NCBI RefSeq assembly: GCF_001632365.1
Contig: NW_024468593.1
Coordinates: 1 to 64,000 of the forward strand
Reading direction: 5' to 3'
Source of the DNA: Laetiporus sulphureus 93-53
Taxonomy: Eukaryota > Basidiomycota > Agaricomycetes > Polyporales > Laetiporaceae
DNA: 64,000 bases
This document shows positions 1-12,364 of the stretch, piece after piece. Under the pieces are notes generated by a model. That model was not told the DNA's origin and did no database searches. It worked only from the letters and a program-made list of their open reading frames with translations. The translations under genes were made by a program, and so were the position numbers. Position 1 is the stretch's first letter; the number at the start of each line of letters is the position of its first letter.

Positions 1-473
1 ATTCATTCTGAGTATGTAAATCAAGAGCTACCAATGCAATTGAAGTTTTCTGCCATTGAGTATATCAATTGACCTTATTTACCTTTGATGGCTGAGCCAC
101 AGCTCTAAGTGCAGCTGATGGTTTGCTGAGCCTGCTACATATGTTTTTATTGCTTGAAAAATGCATAGAAGAAGAGAAATGATAATTTCAAGGCTTCAAA
201 GAATATGCTGAAGTATATAAATAATTTATGCACAGCTCCAATAATGCATTTCTTGAGTGATGCTCAGTGGCTGCTGTTGCTGAACTGAAAACCCTCAGAA
301 GGCTTAGATATTGTTGACTACTTGAAACCTTAATATGTACAATAGAGTGAATTGCATGCTGATGCTTCATTTTGTATGCTATTTCCTCATTTCATCCATA
401 CAATCAGACTGGGTAAGAGGGTCATTACTGGCAGAAATAATTTCTGAGATTCTGAAATTCTGAGTTTTATTTC
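1..473. other. AT-rich, CG-free flank of the retroelement
   Basis: No gene is visible. I find no CG dinucleotide in this stretch, which is AT-rich and full of TG/CA steps. It has the same character as the large island that begins near 7076. The change to ordinary GC content is abrupt at about 474, where the retrotransposon-derived DNA begins. This looks like the same old, deaminated DNA on the other side of the inserted element. Confidence 0.6.
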
Positions 474-493
474 CCCCTGCGTCGGTCACCACT

Positions 494-835
494 TGAAGAG
501 GGGATTGTTGCCTAGATACGCGGCAGCGTTCGGTGGGTCGTCAACGTAGAAACCGCGCTGGTCGAGTAGAGTACAGAGTAGTATGTCATCTAGAGATACG
601 ATGTGAGAATACGATAAGGACGTTCGATGAGAGAGCTAATTCACGTGGCTTATCCGAAGACGTAGCACGTGATCAGCCAAAATACTGATCCGAGTGCGCA
701 AGTCTTGGTTCAAGGGGGATAAACTGCTCCATTCGTGGGTGGGAGGGCACCCTAATATACATGTACATGACAGCGGATCACGTAGCAAAGAAGATGTGGG
801 GTTTTCTGGTTATGGGGATGCAATCGCGTGAGACA
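494..835 (-). repeat. Candidate long terminal repeat followed by a primer-binding-like site
   Basis: On the minus strand this segment starts with TGTCTCACGC (835) and ends with CTCTTCA (494), giving TG...CA ends about 342 bp apart. It lies just past the end of the pol reading frame, where the 3' LTR belongs. Immediately after it comes TGGTGACCGACGCAGGG (492-476), which resembles a tRNA primer-binding site because it begins TGG. A primer site normally follows the 5' LTR, so its presence here is odd. There is no second copy in the window to confirm the repeat, so the call rests on position and ends only. Confidence 0.4.
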
Positions 836-1229
836 TTACTATCTATGATAACTGTCTAGACATAAAAGGAAACTTTGAAATACTGAATCATTGGGGCCTT
901 GTCCTCGATGACAGACTTCGTTCTCGGTACGTCCAGACGGTTGACACTGGGGAGCGCTGTCTCGGCAAGTTCGGACCTCACAGGAGATCAAATTTATGAG
1001 TCGCAGCCCGCCACCCTCAGACGTGCGATCATCACCGTGGGCCTCTCCTCGCCTACATCTCCCTGACCTCTTGTCCGTTCGCCCACGTCGGAAGCTGGTA
1101 GAGTCGATGGATACACAAATCATATGCATGCACTAGAAGAATCGTCTCAAATGAAAGAAAAGGATGAATTACGGTACCAGCGCCTGTCTCCTCCACAAGA
1201 GGGGTCGACTTCGCGTCTTATCCCCAAGA

Positions 1230-2648
1230 CTACCACAGCGGCTCGTAATATTGCACGACGAGCGATGCGAGTTCGGCGACATTGGTATCAAGAGAGAGGT
1301 GACGACCACGAAGACGAAGATGGAGGGGTTTTGAAGTTGCTGCATTGAGGTCGATGGTCGGTGAAGTCGTCAGTAGTACATCGTCCAGAATGGATCGAGT
1401 ATCGGTTGACTGATGATAGATGCGAGAGTGGAAGATCTGGTGTGTTTCCCTGTAATAAAAAAGCTTGACACGATTAGCTGTGACCGCCTCTTTGAGGACG
1501 GTGCCGTCGAGCTCCTTCAGACAATAGGAACCTGAGGCGTATCGTTCGTGGACGACATATGGGCCCGACCAGTGAAGCACGCCTTTGTTTCCGTGTTGCG
1601 CGTCCAACCAGGTCTCATGGACGAGTACCCAAGTGCCCGGTGAGTAATCGCCTGCAGTGATCATCCGCTCATGTACGCGCATGTAGTCATCGATTGCGCA
1701 TTGTCAGCTCTGGCGTAGATGCTCGATAGCAATGCCGATATGCTCTTCTTTTCGAGTGAGTTGTTGAAGCCGAAGTGTGATGAGATCTTCGGTAGAATTG
1801 ACTTGATCCCAATCTAGAGCATACCAAGTGCGATCAGTGAGGTCAAATGGAAATAAGGAATGTCTTTCGTATAGCAGAAAGTAGGGCGTATAACCAGTTG
1901 CGCGCGATACGGTGGTCCGCATGAATTGCAGCCCAGCATGAACGAAGAGCGGCCACTTCGTTGAGGACTGTCCACGGCATCGCAAAATTGCGCGGGTAAG
2001 CGTTTGGCCATCGCGTTCTGCAATATCGTTTCCCTGAGGATGATATGGTGAGCTCATAACAACTGCGACACCATGCTTCTCGAGTAGGAGATGAGCGACG
2101 CCTTTGAATTCCGGACCACCGTCACAAACGCAAACTGGAATGCACCCGAAATGACATAATACATCCTCCCACAGAAACTTGGCCCAGTTCTGCGCCGTGT
2201 TCTTAGCAACGGCACGTGCTTCTGGCCAGCGGGAGACATCATCCAAAGCATGAAGAAGATACCGCTGTCCTCCATAGCCCTTCGGCATGTGGACAGTGTC
2301 CAGCACGAATCGCCGAAGGATGCTGGGTGATATAGTAAGCGTTAGCGGCGTCTTGTTTCGTGTGCGCGCACGATATTGGCAGCCATTGCAAGAGCGAACG
2401 AAATACACGATCTGCAGGTACATGTTCAGCCAGTAATATCGGTCCGCGAGTTTTCGATAGGTTGGATCGCGTCCACGATGGCCGCAATCGTCATGTGCTT
2501 GCTTGAGAAGATCTAAGCGTCGAGAATTGTCAGCAATCACAAGATGAGGAAGAGCTTTGCGGTGGATTTTCCACAACCGCCCATCATGTATAACGAAGCC
2601 CGCTGCCCGATGAATGAACGTTCTCGAGGCGCTAGGGTCATCGTGCAC
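1230..2648 (-). pseudogene. Ty3/gypsy integrase with SH3-like C-terminal domain (broken)
   Basis: The amino part carries an HHCC zinc-binding region (QAHDDCGHRG, then CNGCQ about 30 residues on). The catalytic core follows, with candidate acidic residues in HALDDVSRW, CDGGPEF and NDIAERDG, the D,D-35-E arrangement of retroviral-type integrases. A TGA at 1704-1706 separates the core from the continuing frame (1682-1230), which holds the C-terminal barrel: PGTWVLV, a WSGPYVV stretch and a run ending VTANRVKLFYYR, typical of the domain that follows gypsy integrase cores. An integrase inserts the cDNA copy into the host chromosome; this one is disabled by the stop. Confidence 0.88.
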
Positions 2649-5200
2649 TCATGGCGGCATCTCGCCGAAATTGAGATACTGTTGGATCTCACGGAAATAT
2701 ACCTCACCATCGTCATCATAGACGCGATGTTGATGGGGAAGATTCTGCACGTCCACAATAGAGGACTGACAGTAATAAAAATACCTGGAGTCTTGCATTC
2801 GTGCGACAACATGCGAGGTGCTCGAGGCACTGTAAGCCTTCGGGACAGCTGTGATGGCATATTGGATCGCATCCTGTTGCTCCGCAGGTTCCATGAGATC
2901 ATTTGTGATGAACGTGGCACGATAGTGGGTGATGGGCAGAGGCGAAGATACTCCTTCAAGAGAAAAGATGTTAGTAGTCATTTGCGCGCGTTTTCGCACC
3001 ATGAACTCGTTCCCAATATATGAGATGTCATCCATGTTCTGCAGGAACGAGGCATGGAATGGCGACGGAATAGTTCCAGGTGATGCGCCCGCCTCGATAT
3101 GCGCTCCATACATCGACCACCAGCGTGGTCGAGATCCGAACAGGTTTGCATCAATCTCATGATACCCAGGACCAGCAGCCATACGCAGGAGTTCGCCCTT
3201 CGCTGATGGGAAGTCTCCAAAGCTAGTAGGTGCATCTGTCCATTGAATGGAATGTGGGTGCACTGTGTGGTCACCTCACGCACTGCCGATGATCCTATCA
3301 AGCTGCTCCTCGCCGTCCGATTCTTCGGAGTCATCTGATGATGGTCTTCGACGAGACAGCCCGTCTGCAGCGATACGTTGCCTGCAGGTACGTGTTCGAG
3401 TTCGAAGCTGACGAGCTTGAGATAGGCAACCCAACGCGTCATCGGCACATTCGGTAAGTCCGGGTCACTAATCATTTGATGCAAGTACTTCGCGTCGACC
3501 TCGAGACGGAAGAATATTCCCCAGATGTGGTGACGCAACTCCTTCATTGCCCGGAATACACCATAGACTTCGACATTCGGCTGCGAATAGCGTGATTCGG
3601 TCGCGTTGAACGTACAGGAACTGAATAGCACCGGACATTTCACGGTCCCTTCGTATTGGAAGAGTACCCAGCCAGCGCCATGGATAGAGGAATCGACTGC
3701 CAAGATGACCAGTCCATCGGTTGACTCGTGAGTTCTGGGTTGTATGAGCACGGCCAGCTGATAGCTGAGTTTCTTGAGCACAGGTGCGTCTGAGATAAGC
3801 TGCTTCAACTCGTCTATGGATGCCTTCTGGTCCTCTCCAAAGATGAAATCTTTGCCTGTATCTCGTAGTAAAATAGTTAGCGGCTTCGCAATGAGAGAGA
3901 AACCTTTAATCCATCATCTTGCAACCCCCGCGGTCCCAAGGAATCCGTGAACCTTCGAGACGTTCTCGCATTCTGGCCACTTGCAGACCTTACTCGCGAG
4001 TCCATGATCGACCTCCCATCCTCTGAGTGACACCACTGTGCCCACCACTTTGAGCTTCGATGTAGCCAATACTAACTTGCTTCCCGATGCTGTGATTCCA
4101 GCCTCGATGAAATGCTTCAGAAGTAGGTCGACCGTAGTAGCGAACTCGTAGACGAATCGACGAATGTTGGGGTTTGAAGGAATGGGTTCATCATCATATC
4201 GGGAGCATGGACCAAGTGCACAAGCGTCATCAACGAATACTCCTGCGAGCTCAGGACTCATGGGTCCCAAAACGTGAGATGTCGCTTGCTGGAATTCTTG
4301 CATAGTGTTTGTATATCCTTGAGGTAGGCAAGTGACACGCATTGGTCCGAGAAGCGAGTGGAAAGTTGTTAGGTCGTGAGACCCTGCTGCCAGAATGCAC
4401 GCATCGTAGCCAGATAGCAAGTCGCAAAGCATGTAGATGGCCCAGCCAATGCAGTGTTCTGCAAATTCATCAGCGTGCGGAGGGAGCACCGAATCGCGAA
4501 TAGTGACCGCGTTTAATGATTCGAGGTTGATGACCATGCGTATGTCGCCACTCTTTTTCATGACAGCGAATGTATTCACGCGGTATGATGCCGAGGAATA
4601 TTCGTACTTCCCCGCCGCTTCCTGTGAGCGAAGTACAGTTCTTACCTTATCCTCAAGAGCCTTCGGAACAGGCACCGGACGATTTACCCAGAGAACATGT
4701 TCCACAGTGGGAATCTCGTAGTCTGGAAAGTATCTGCGAGAGAACGTGCCTCGCTCCGAGTCCGTCCAGGCGATTGCCTGCTGATTGATATCGATGATGT
4801 GCACCAATAGAGCCACTTCTTCTGAAGATAGAAACCCGTCAGGTACTGTAGAGAGAATTGCATCAAGACGGTCTTGAGTGAGACGCGCAGTAGGAATGAA
4901 GTCCGAAAGAGGTAGAGGATGCGTGGGAAGAGACAGAACATCCGAGATTTCAATGGGAATAAATGCCTGGGCCTGCGGGTTTGGCATATAAGTCGGTACA
5001 GGCTGAACCTTGCGATGTACAGGTTTGTACCACTTTCCCGCATGAGTCGAGTATGATGTGAACAAGAAAGCTCTATGCGTCCATCGAGACTGGAGTGGAG
5101 TGACTGACGCTGGTAAGGAGTATGAAAGTGTGCGGAGCAAGGCGTCAAACGACTCCGGAGGATGCAGCTGTGAAAGAAAGATGGTATCGTTGTCTGACGT
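2649..5200 (-). pseudogene. Ty3/gypsy reverse transcriptase and RNase H (broken)
   Basis: The RT palm is visible as GDIRMVINLESLN, LCDLLSGYDA, LPQGYTNTMQEF and the catalytic FVDDAC box (the YxDD equivalent). A TGA at 3914-3916 interrupts LGTAGVAR and WIKGFSL, which otherwise read on in frame. RNase H follows with AVDSSIHGAGWVLFQ, ESRYSQPNVEVYG and LEVDAKYLHQM. The expected linker DGLSRR lies one frame over near 3350, so there is a small insertion or deletion. A further TGA at 2649-2651 precedes the integrase. Function when intact: copying element RNA to DNA and removing the RNA strand. Confidence 0.88.
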
Positions 5201-5339
5201 AACTGGAAGTAGCCCTAGAAGCGAATAGAGAGTCCGGCCGACTAATGGTATGTCATCGCCCCAATTTATAGCCGGAGGGGTCGACTTAGAATGATTGTTA
5301 GGGAGGTCAGAAACCAGCTCCCTCGTCAACGCCCAAGGT

Positions 5340-6254
5340 AGACGCCATGACGAGCCGGTCTGTATTGCGCTGGTGTGAGATTCCGACGACCTGAGCTTTG
5401 ACTGGTTTTCGAGTGGAATCGCCAAAGGGGTATGCGACGAGTTTGACAGATCCACCACGTTGATACTCAATGTGCGCCGAGAACCATTGGAGCCAGGGCT
5501 GCCCCAGTATGCCATCATGGCTGCCATACTCCTGTAGCCCGACAAAGAAGTGATGGTCGAAGCGCTCTCCCCCGATCTCGACAGATGCATCTCTGCAGCA
5601 TCCAAGAAGATGGACTGGTTCTCCACTGATCCCTTTGAGTGACCAGTGAGAGCCATCGGAATCAAGCTCGACTCCCGCTCAGTCATATACCCGTTGGGTG
5701 ATCAAATTCAGTTCGGATCCCGAGTCGACCAAGAACGTACAGTCTTCTGTCCTGAACTTCCCCTGGACTGTTCCACAAGCCATCGCGAAGTAACGCTTGG
5801 GTTCCACCACGATCACGCTCGCATATCGGTCAAGAATATGCATTGCTTCCTCCGTGGTTGCGCACGTTAGGTATGCTGCCCCCGATGGGTAGCCTCCCTC
5901 GTTTTCAGCTTCCGCTCGATCTTGTTCCTCCAGCTCGTCTTCTAGTTTGACCTTGGATGTCTGAGTCCCTGGTGTCATGATCTCTTCCAGAACCTCGCCT
6001 TCTGTTGCACGGATAGATGCTTCCCGACGCAGACGCGTGAGCCCTGTCATACGCTTCTGTAACTCCGGGGATACTCCTAATAGAGCTCGTAGAGGTAGTG
6101 ACACCTCTGTATCCAACAAACGTGTCTGGACCTCCTCCATAGACACGCTATCCTGGATCTGCGAGGTGAAACGATGCCCAGACCCTTTAGATCCGTACCG
6201 CTCATTTATCTCGCCCAAATTCTTCTCGTCAGTTCTAGCCTTCTCCGCTTGTCT
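5340..6254 (-). pseudogene. Retropepsin-type protease region of the gypsy element (broken)
   Basis: The active-site motif is FLVDSGSELNLI, with the aspartate of D-S-G. It is followed after a TGA (5679-5681) by a frame containing DGILGQPWLQWFSA, the second conserved protease segment of fungal gypsy elements. The frame feeding RT is different, so a frameshift lies between here and about 5000. The upstream part (6218-5800) is acidic, low-complexity linker. The intact enzyme would cut the Gag-Pol polyprotein. Confidence 0.75.
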
Positions 6255-7075
6255 CTACCCTGCTTCCGTATTGCTGGGGTGAGGCACGAATGATACCTGC
6301 TTTTTCCCCGAGTCAGATCCATTCCGCATCCTGGTGAACCTTGTAGGGTCTGCAGGCTGCTGAACTTTAATAGATTCTGGATGACCGTCCTCGTACGTCG
6401 TATCATCCGCTCCCTCGTGCTCGAATTCAAAACGGACGGATCTCTGAATCTCATCCTCCTGATCAGATTCGACCGTGGCTTTCGCCTTGGATCGAGTCAT
6501 GACCGGGAAGGCATACACGTCCTCTGCCATGACTGCAAACACGCTGCCCTGGATCACATTCTGACCCTCTCGCATCAACCCAACCACCTGATAAACATCA
6601 GACTGATGCGACGGTGGATCACGCTCACGATCCTTTCCACGTGAACGCATTTCAAGCCGAATGAGAGACGCAATTCCCCCTTTGCCAGGGAATCGAGGAA
6701 GACCAGTACCATCACAGTGAATGATTTTTCCTTCTGCAGAATATTTGAGAAGCCCTTCGAGAATCAATGCCACCGTCTCCGGGCATTTCCGCATGGATAA
6801 CGGATGATCCAAATCGACCCCTTCAACCTTTCCGCACATATAGCAAGCTTCCGCTTGTCCATATTCATACTGATCACGTAACTGTCCTCGCTCTGAAGCT
6901 GAGGCTTGCCCAACAGGAGCTGTCCCCATAGAAGCGGACTGTGCGACAGCTATTCTAAGCTGTCACATTTGCTCCTTTAGCTCGGCGACAGAGGATTTCT
7001 CTGCCTCGGCATCGGAACTCTGCCTCACCTTCCTTTTGCTCTTCTCGCCCTTTTTACCCTTCAATAACTTTCATG
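6255..7075 (-). pseudogene. Gag-like protein with zinc knuckle, 5' truncated
   Basis: A CX2CX9HX6C zinc knuckle is visible (CYMCGKVEG, then H and C in DHPLSMRKCPE), followed by a conserved-looking segment with FPGKGGIASLIRLE. Upstream, the same frame continues through AEAEKSSVAELKEQM to a TGA at 6963-6965 and then QLRIAVAQ, so the frame was originally longer. The gag start is absent: the sequence turns AT-rich at about 7075 with no LTR. Gag would package element RNA. Confidence 0.7.
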
Positions 7076-10000
7076 ACCTTTTAGAGATATATTTGTAATT
7101 TGACTTCTATAGATCATTATTACATTTGTACACCTGATATAACTAAGTATCACATGATGTATCAATATAGTATATGTTTAACATAACCAGTATAGAAATA
7201 CAGTGAAATTGAACAAAGTCTAGTATAGCTTGTCACAAATCTAATTATCACATATGCTTTATTGAGCAGTTTATGATTAGCCACTTTTACAGTGTCCTTA
7301 TACTGAACTATTGTTAGCAGTAATTTCATGATATTCTCTCTGATGTATGGTGCAAAATCAAGCTGGACTTGCTTTTTGTTTGTGATGATAAACAATAAGA
7401 AGTCTGAGAAATTGTTAAAGCTGCATCAGTCATCTGTGACATGTTTGACATGATAACTCAGAATTTTACAGTAATTGTGGGAGCTTTTTATTGTCTTCGA
7501 GATGCTTACCTTGACAAACATTTTTTTTTAATTTGACAAGCTGCAGGTTTGTAAATAAATGAAAGCATCTGCTAAATTTACATCTCCATCGCAGTACTGA
7601 TAATGAAGACAGATTATAATATTGTGAGATTATCATTCAAATGCAGCAAAATACAAACTGTAAGTATCTGTACCATTTTTTGCAGTAATAAAAATTGCAG
7701 CAGAATCTGCACTTGCAACATGGCATAAATGACATCTCTTGCATCTTTTCTCAAGCATAAACTTGTGCATGCCTAACTGAAATGTTAATGAAATTGTGAA
7801 GAAGGACATTTTAACTTTTCACAGATTTACTTAATTACTTTGGATGATCTTCAAACATCTTAAAGCATGAAGAAAAGGCTTTCATGTGTATATCTATATA
7901 TAAGTATCTTCATCGTATCTGAAACTCACTCAATCTGAGTGCATAATAAGTGATGAGAAATGTTTCATCTTTTTTTTGTCATTGCCTTTGACATCACTGA
8001 CACAGTCATAATGAGTAAATGTTTTTCATCCTTATCACCACTAATGATGAAAATCATCTTTGTTTCTTTGACAGATATACACTTATATATAAACTTGATC
8101 TCCTTCACTTTGAATGAGGTTTTTTGTGTCTTCAGACTTTTCAGTTGTATTGACTATCCATGTGTCAGAAATTGTGATGCTCTGGTTCATTCAGTAGATA
8201 GAGTTGATCATTACTTTTCTTCAAATAGTTCACTTGGACATGGACAATTTGTGCATTGTCTTATATATATAGTTCCTTTTATGATGTATAAAAGATGATG
8301 AGTGCATTCATAGTGACATCTTTGACTATATCCAGCAGCCTTTCATTTGCAATGCAGCTTGACTATTCCATTTGAAGTTATAGATCTCTGAATTTTTATC
8401 AAAGTAAATCAGAGATGCTGCCAGTCAATGCATAGTTATCAAAGCCTTAAACAACAATAGTGCCTTTATATATAGACACTCTGAAAAGACAATTTTACAT
8501 CAACTTGCAATGTTAAAGATCAGTCTTGCAAACAGGTTAGTGTACACATTGTTAGACCTTGTGTGACTCTAAGAGGTTAAGTCTGTCCATAGCAAAACTG
8601 AATATGGATTGTTACCTGACTTCTCACAATAGTGATCATCAGACATGATACAAATAACTCCTTGAGCTGGTTTCTAATGAAAACAACATTTTTGGGTAGC
8701 CCATTTAATTTGATTAGCTTGTCAAAAAGTATGTTCAGAACCAGCTTGTTATACTGCAAAGGGCTTAACTTTTACTGTGTCAATACACCCTCTGCACCAT
8801 CAGTAACACAGCACTCTGTAGCCTTACTGGTGTTAATTATGACTGGTGTGCCACATTATAGAGTCAATTTTTAGGCTGAATCTCTTTCGATCATGAAAGA
8901 TATTTCATAAACTTCTCAGTGTTTCAAAATTCATTACATTATAAGAGCTTTACAAATTCACAGAATTCACAGCACTATTTCTGGCCTTGAGCATTATGCT
9001 AGCCCTTTTGCTATTTGTTTTCTTGTGGTATGCTTCAGAGATTGACTAAAGCATTTATAATCTCAAGTGCCTTCAAGCATTTGTTCACTTTTATTATTAT
9101 TCAAGACTGTAGTAAGTCTCAAATAGATAAAACAAAGTCACAGTCAATTGACTTGGTCTAATAGTATAGACCAGAAATGATGTGCTTTGATGTTAGATGT
9201 TAAAAGAGAATAACAATGGTATAATAGAACATAATCTGTAGATAATTATGCATTTTTTGTGATCAATAGAGAATACAACAGATTCTATATTATAAAGGGT
9301 AATCATCACTTTTTTCTACAAAAATGGAACATACTTTGTGATATAGAATTCTCACTTCGTACATTCATCATACATCTGCTAACTATCCTTGTTAACCCAC
9401 TTTTTTTTTTCAAACAGTAAAATGTTTTAGCTTATAAAATTTGTGTCCCTTCATCAGCCATGTCTTTTCTAAAACTTACCATTGACTCTGCTTTTTGAAG
9501 AGCTATTTGAAATTGATATGATTATCTGTACTTCATATTCTATTATATATGGCTATCCTGTGCAGATATGTTTTGTTATTAAAGGGCAAGAACACCCAGT
9601 TTGTGAAAACATGTTTCACACTATGATGACATTCTTTAAAAGAATGATCTATGTCTTGACTTTTTAGAGCAATATGCATGTGAATTATATATGATAGATT
9701 TGATTGCCATGCTTTAGGCAGATTTTGAAACTAAAAAACAACATTTGAGGCTCCACCACCTTTAGAAAAGTCAGCTGTTTATCCAAATATGAGAATTACC
9801 AGTGGCTGACATTTTCACAGGTCTTATAGCCCTCACAATTCACTTCTTCATACTGTAAGGCCTGGTTTAGGTTATTACAATCACACAGATCATGTTCATT
9901 GAGTATGTCGTAATATAAGTTGTACTTTGAAAGATCAAATACAGCATAGTTAGAGCTGATCTCACTAAATACACATATATGTTTGGTGTATCATTGAGAG

Positions 10001-10139
10001 ATGAATTGCTAATAGCAAATACACAGTGTGAGGTAGAAGGGCACAACATACTGTATGTATATTCTAAACATTCAAGTTGTTAATAATATCAATATGTGCT
10101 AAGGTTTTCACCTCAGTTATATAGCAGCTCTGAGTGTGA

Positions 10140-10665
10140 TTGGTACTAACCTTTAGCCTAAGTACTAGCATAGCATAGCACCACCATGGTACTCACTGTC
10201 AGATCTTAGTGCTAGTTTAGTACTATCATAGTAGTACCTTCTTGAGACTTTAATTTCAGCATATTGCTAACATTAAAATCTTAGTATTATTCTCCTGACT
10301 ATAGCACTAGCATAATGCTAATGTATAAATCTGAGTATTAATCTTTATACCTTAGTGCTAGCTTAGTATATAATAACAAGGGTATGACATAGTCACAATA
10401 TTTTATCATCTTTGACAAAAAAGAGTTAAAAAGAATTTTTAAACTTTTATCATAACTTGATCTGAAACATAATAGAATAATTTAAACTATTGTTAATATT
10501 TTACTTAATCTTTTTTAATGTTTTTATCATGCTTCACAAGAAAACATGCAAAAACATTTCAAATCCTTTTTATTATAAATTAACAGTAAAGGTGCTAAAA
10601 AGATTTGAACTTTTCTTTAACAGCTTCATCATCCTTCATCTCATTGTTTCACTCAGTGCATGAAG
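10140..10665. repeat. One-armed relative of the palindromic element (right arm)
   Basis: This stretch starts in TAGTACTA-type sequence, passes through TGACATAGTCACAAT and a run matching the right arm of the 11345-12356 element (the ACAGTAAAGGTGC and AAGATTTGAAC blocks), and ends with TTTCACTCAGTG at 10665. No matching left arm precedes it, so it is a half-copy or a decayed element. It is clearly more diverged than the two arms of the intact palindrome are from each other. Confidence 0.65.
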
Positions 10666-11344
10666 AAAAATAAAATGCTAGGCTCTCAGATGGGCATCTA
10701 TGTGACATTATGGTCACATGGTCATAGTCATGAGAGATAGTGCATCTAGTATAGAAAAAAATGCCTGCTGATGGTCGATCAATCATCAGTCACCCATGAG
10801 GATTCAACATATATAACCAACAGTTGACCATATATTCAGCTTTCTCTCATTTACTCACCTTTCTGCATCTCAAGGTAAGGCATGTTGAGTTGCCAGACAT
10901 TCATATGCTCATTTTATTTTATTCCAGATATGCAGTAAATTGTTGTGAGAGAGGCTGACTTCAACATAAAAGTAGATTTTCAATCACTGTAGCTTTATCT
11001 GCTAAATCATGTTCACAGCAAAATGCTTATAATATGCTAGGCATCATGTGCACTGTTTGTTTTTAGTACTTTTCATATGTATTGCCCATCATTATATGGT
11101 TACTTTTATCCTCAATAATGTTGAAAGCCCTCCTTTCCTGCTCTCACATTTCTGTTCTCACCTATGATGCCTTGTTCAGAAAGAAATTCTAGCTGCACAT
11201 TTGATACTTGTACATTGATATAAAATGCATGGTCTCAAGTACTATAGATGAGCTGGTGGTTTGTGATGCTCATCTACTATAAATATCCTCTAAGGCTTTG
11301 AAGAGGCTAGTCAAGCTAATAGTGAACATGTGAGTGATAGTTTT

Positions 11345-12356
11345 CACTGGGTGAAGCAATCAATAACTTTAGATGAAAGATGGTAAAAATATTGAAGAAA
11401 AAGTTCAAATCTTTTAAGCATCTTCACTGTCAATTTGTCATAAAAGTATTTAAAATATTTTTAACATCTTTTGTGGTGAAAGATGATAAAAGGATTGAAA
11501 GGAGATTGCATGAAATATTAATAATCATTTCTTCAATCATTTTACAATCTTTCATACAAAACTATGATGAAAAGTTTTAAAATCTTTTTTCACTCTTTTT
11601 TGATCAAAGATGATGAAGTTATTATGACTATGTCACACCCTTGTTTTCATATACTAAGTTAGTACTAAGATATGGAGGTTAATGCTCAGATTTAAATGTT
11701 AGCAGTATACTAGTACTATAGTCAGAAGAGTAATACTAAGATATAAATGCTAGTACTATGCTAGTACTAAGCTAGTGCTAACATTTAGAGATCAATACTA
11801 TGCTAGTACTATGCTAGTACTAGCATTCACACCTTAGTACTAACCTTCAGACCTTAGTACTAGCATAGTACTAGCATAGTACTAGCCTTCAGACCTTAGT
11901 ACTAGCATAGTACTAACCTTCAGACCTTAATACTAGCATCCATAGTACTAGCATTTAAATCTTAATATTACTCTTCTGACTATAGTACTAGTATACTGCT
12001 AACATATAAATCTGAGTATTAACCTCCATATCTTAGTACTAGCTTAGTATATGAAAACATAGGTGTGACATAGTCACAATAACTTCATCATCTTTGATCA
12101 CAAAAGAGTGAAAAAATATTTTAAAACTTTTCATCGTAGTTTTGTACAAAAGTTTGTAAAATGATTGAAGAAATGATTATTAATATTTCATACAATCTCC
12201 TTTTAATCTTTTCATCATCTTTTACAATAAAAGATGTGAAAAAGATTTTAAATACTTTTATCACAAATTGACAGTGAAGATGCTTGAAAGATTTGAACTT
12301 TTTCTTCAATATTTTTACCACCTTTCACCTCAAATTATTGATTGTTTCACCCAGTG
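11345..12356. repeat. Near-perfect 1-kb palindrome with CACTG/CAGTG termini (fold-back element)
   Basis: The first bases CACTGGGTGAAGCAATCAAT are mirrored by the last ones, whose reverse complement is CACTGGGTGAAACAATCAAT. Reading inwards, both arms match for more than 400 bp with few, mostly transition, differences. The centre (about 11700-12010) is made of the self-complementary octamer TAGTACTA and variants such as CTAGCATAGTACTAG. No transposase gene lies inside, so it resembles a non-autonomous fold-back or MITE-like element. No target-site duplication is obvious in the immediate flanks. The arms also create matching 66-codon open frames, which I regard as a by-product. Confidence 0.85.
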
Positions 12357-12364
12357 ATATTACT

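Larger units (their letters stand above)
474..7075 (-). mobile_element. Degenerate Ty3/gypsy LTR retrotransposon
   Basis: Reading the minus strand from 7075 down, the order is gag with a zinc knuckle, aspartic protease, reverse transcriptase, RNase H, integrase and integrase C-terminal domain, then a candidate LTR at 835-494. Protease-RT-RNaseH-integrase is the Ty3/gypsy order. The frame is broken by in-frame TGA codons (near 6963, 5679, 3914, 2649 and 1704) and by frameshifts near 3350 and between protease and RT, so the copy cannot make a working polyprotein. The start of gag and any LTR on the 7-kb side are missing: the element stops abruptly against CG-poor DNA near 7075. Family assignment is firm; the exact ends are inferred from the composition change. 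Confidence 0.92.

Noticed and set aside
7960..8298. Short frames in the AT-rich island as possible genes
   Set aside because: They are low in complexity, lack domains and sit in CG-depleted repeat DNA. Nothing suggests selection on the protein.
11380..12321. Two near-identical 66-codon frames (11380-11580 plus, 12121-12321 minus)
   Set aside because: They lie in the mirrored arms of the palindrome, so their likeness is explained by DNA symmetry. The composition is AT-driven (Lys, Ile, Phe), and the related single arms do not keep the frame.
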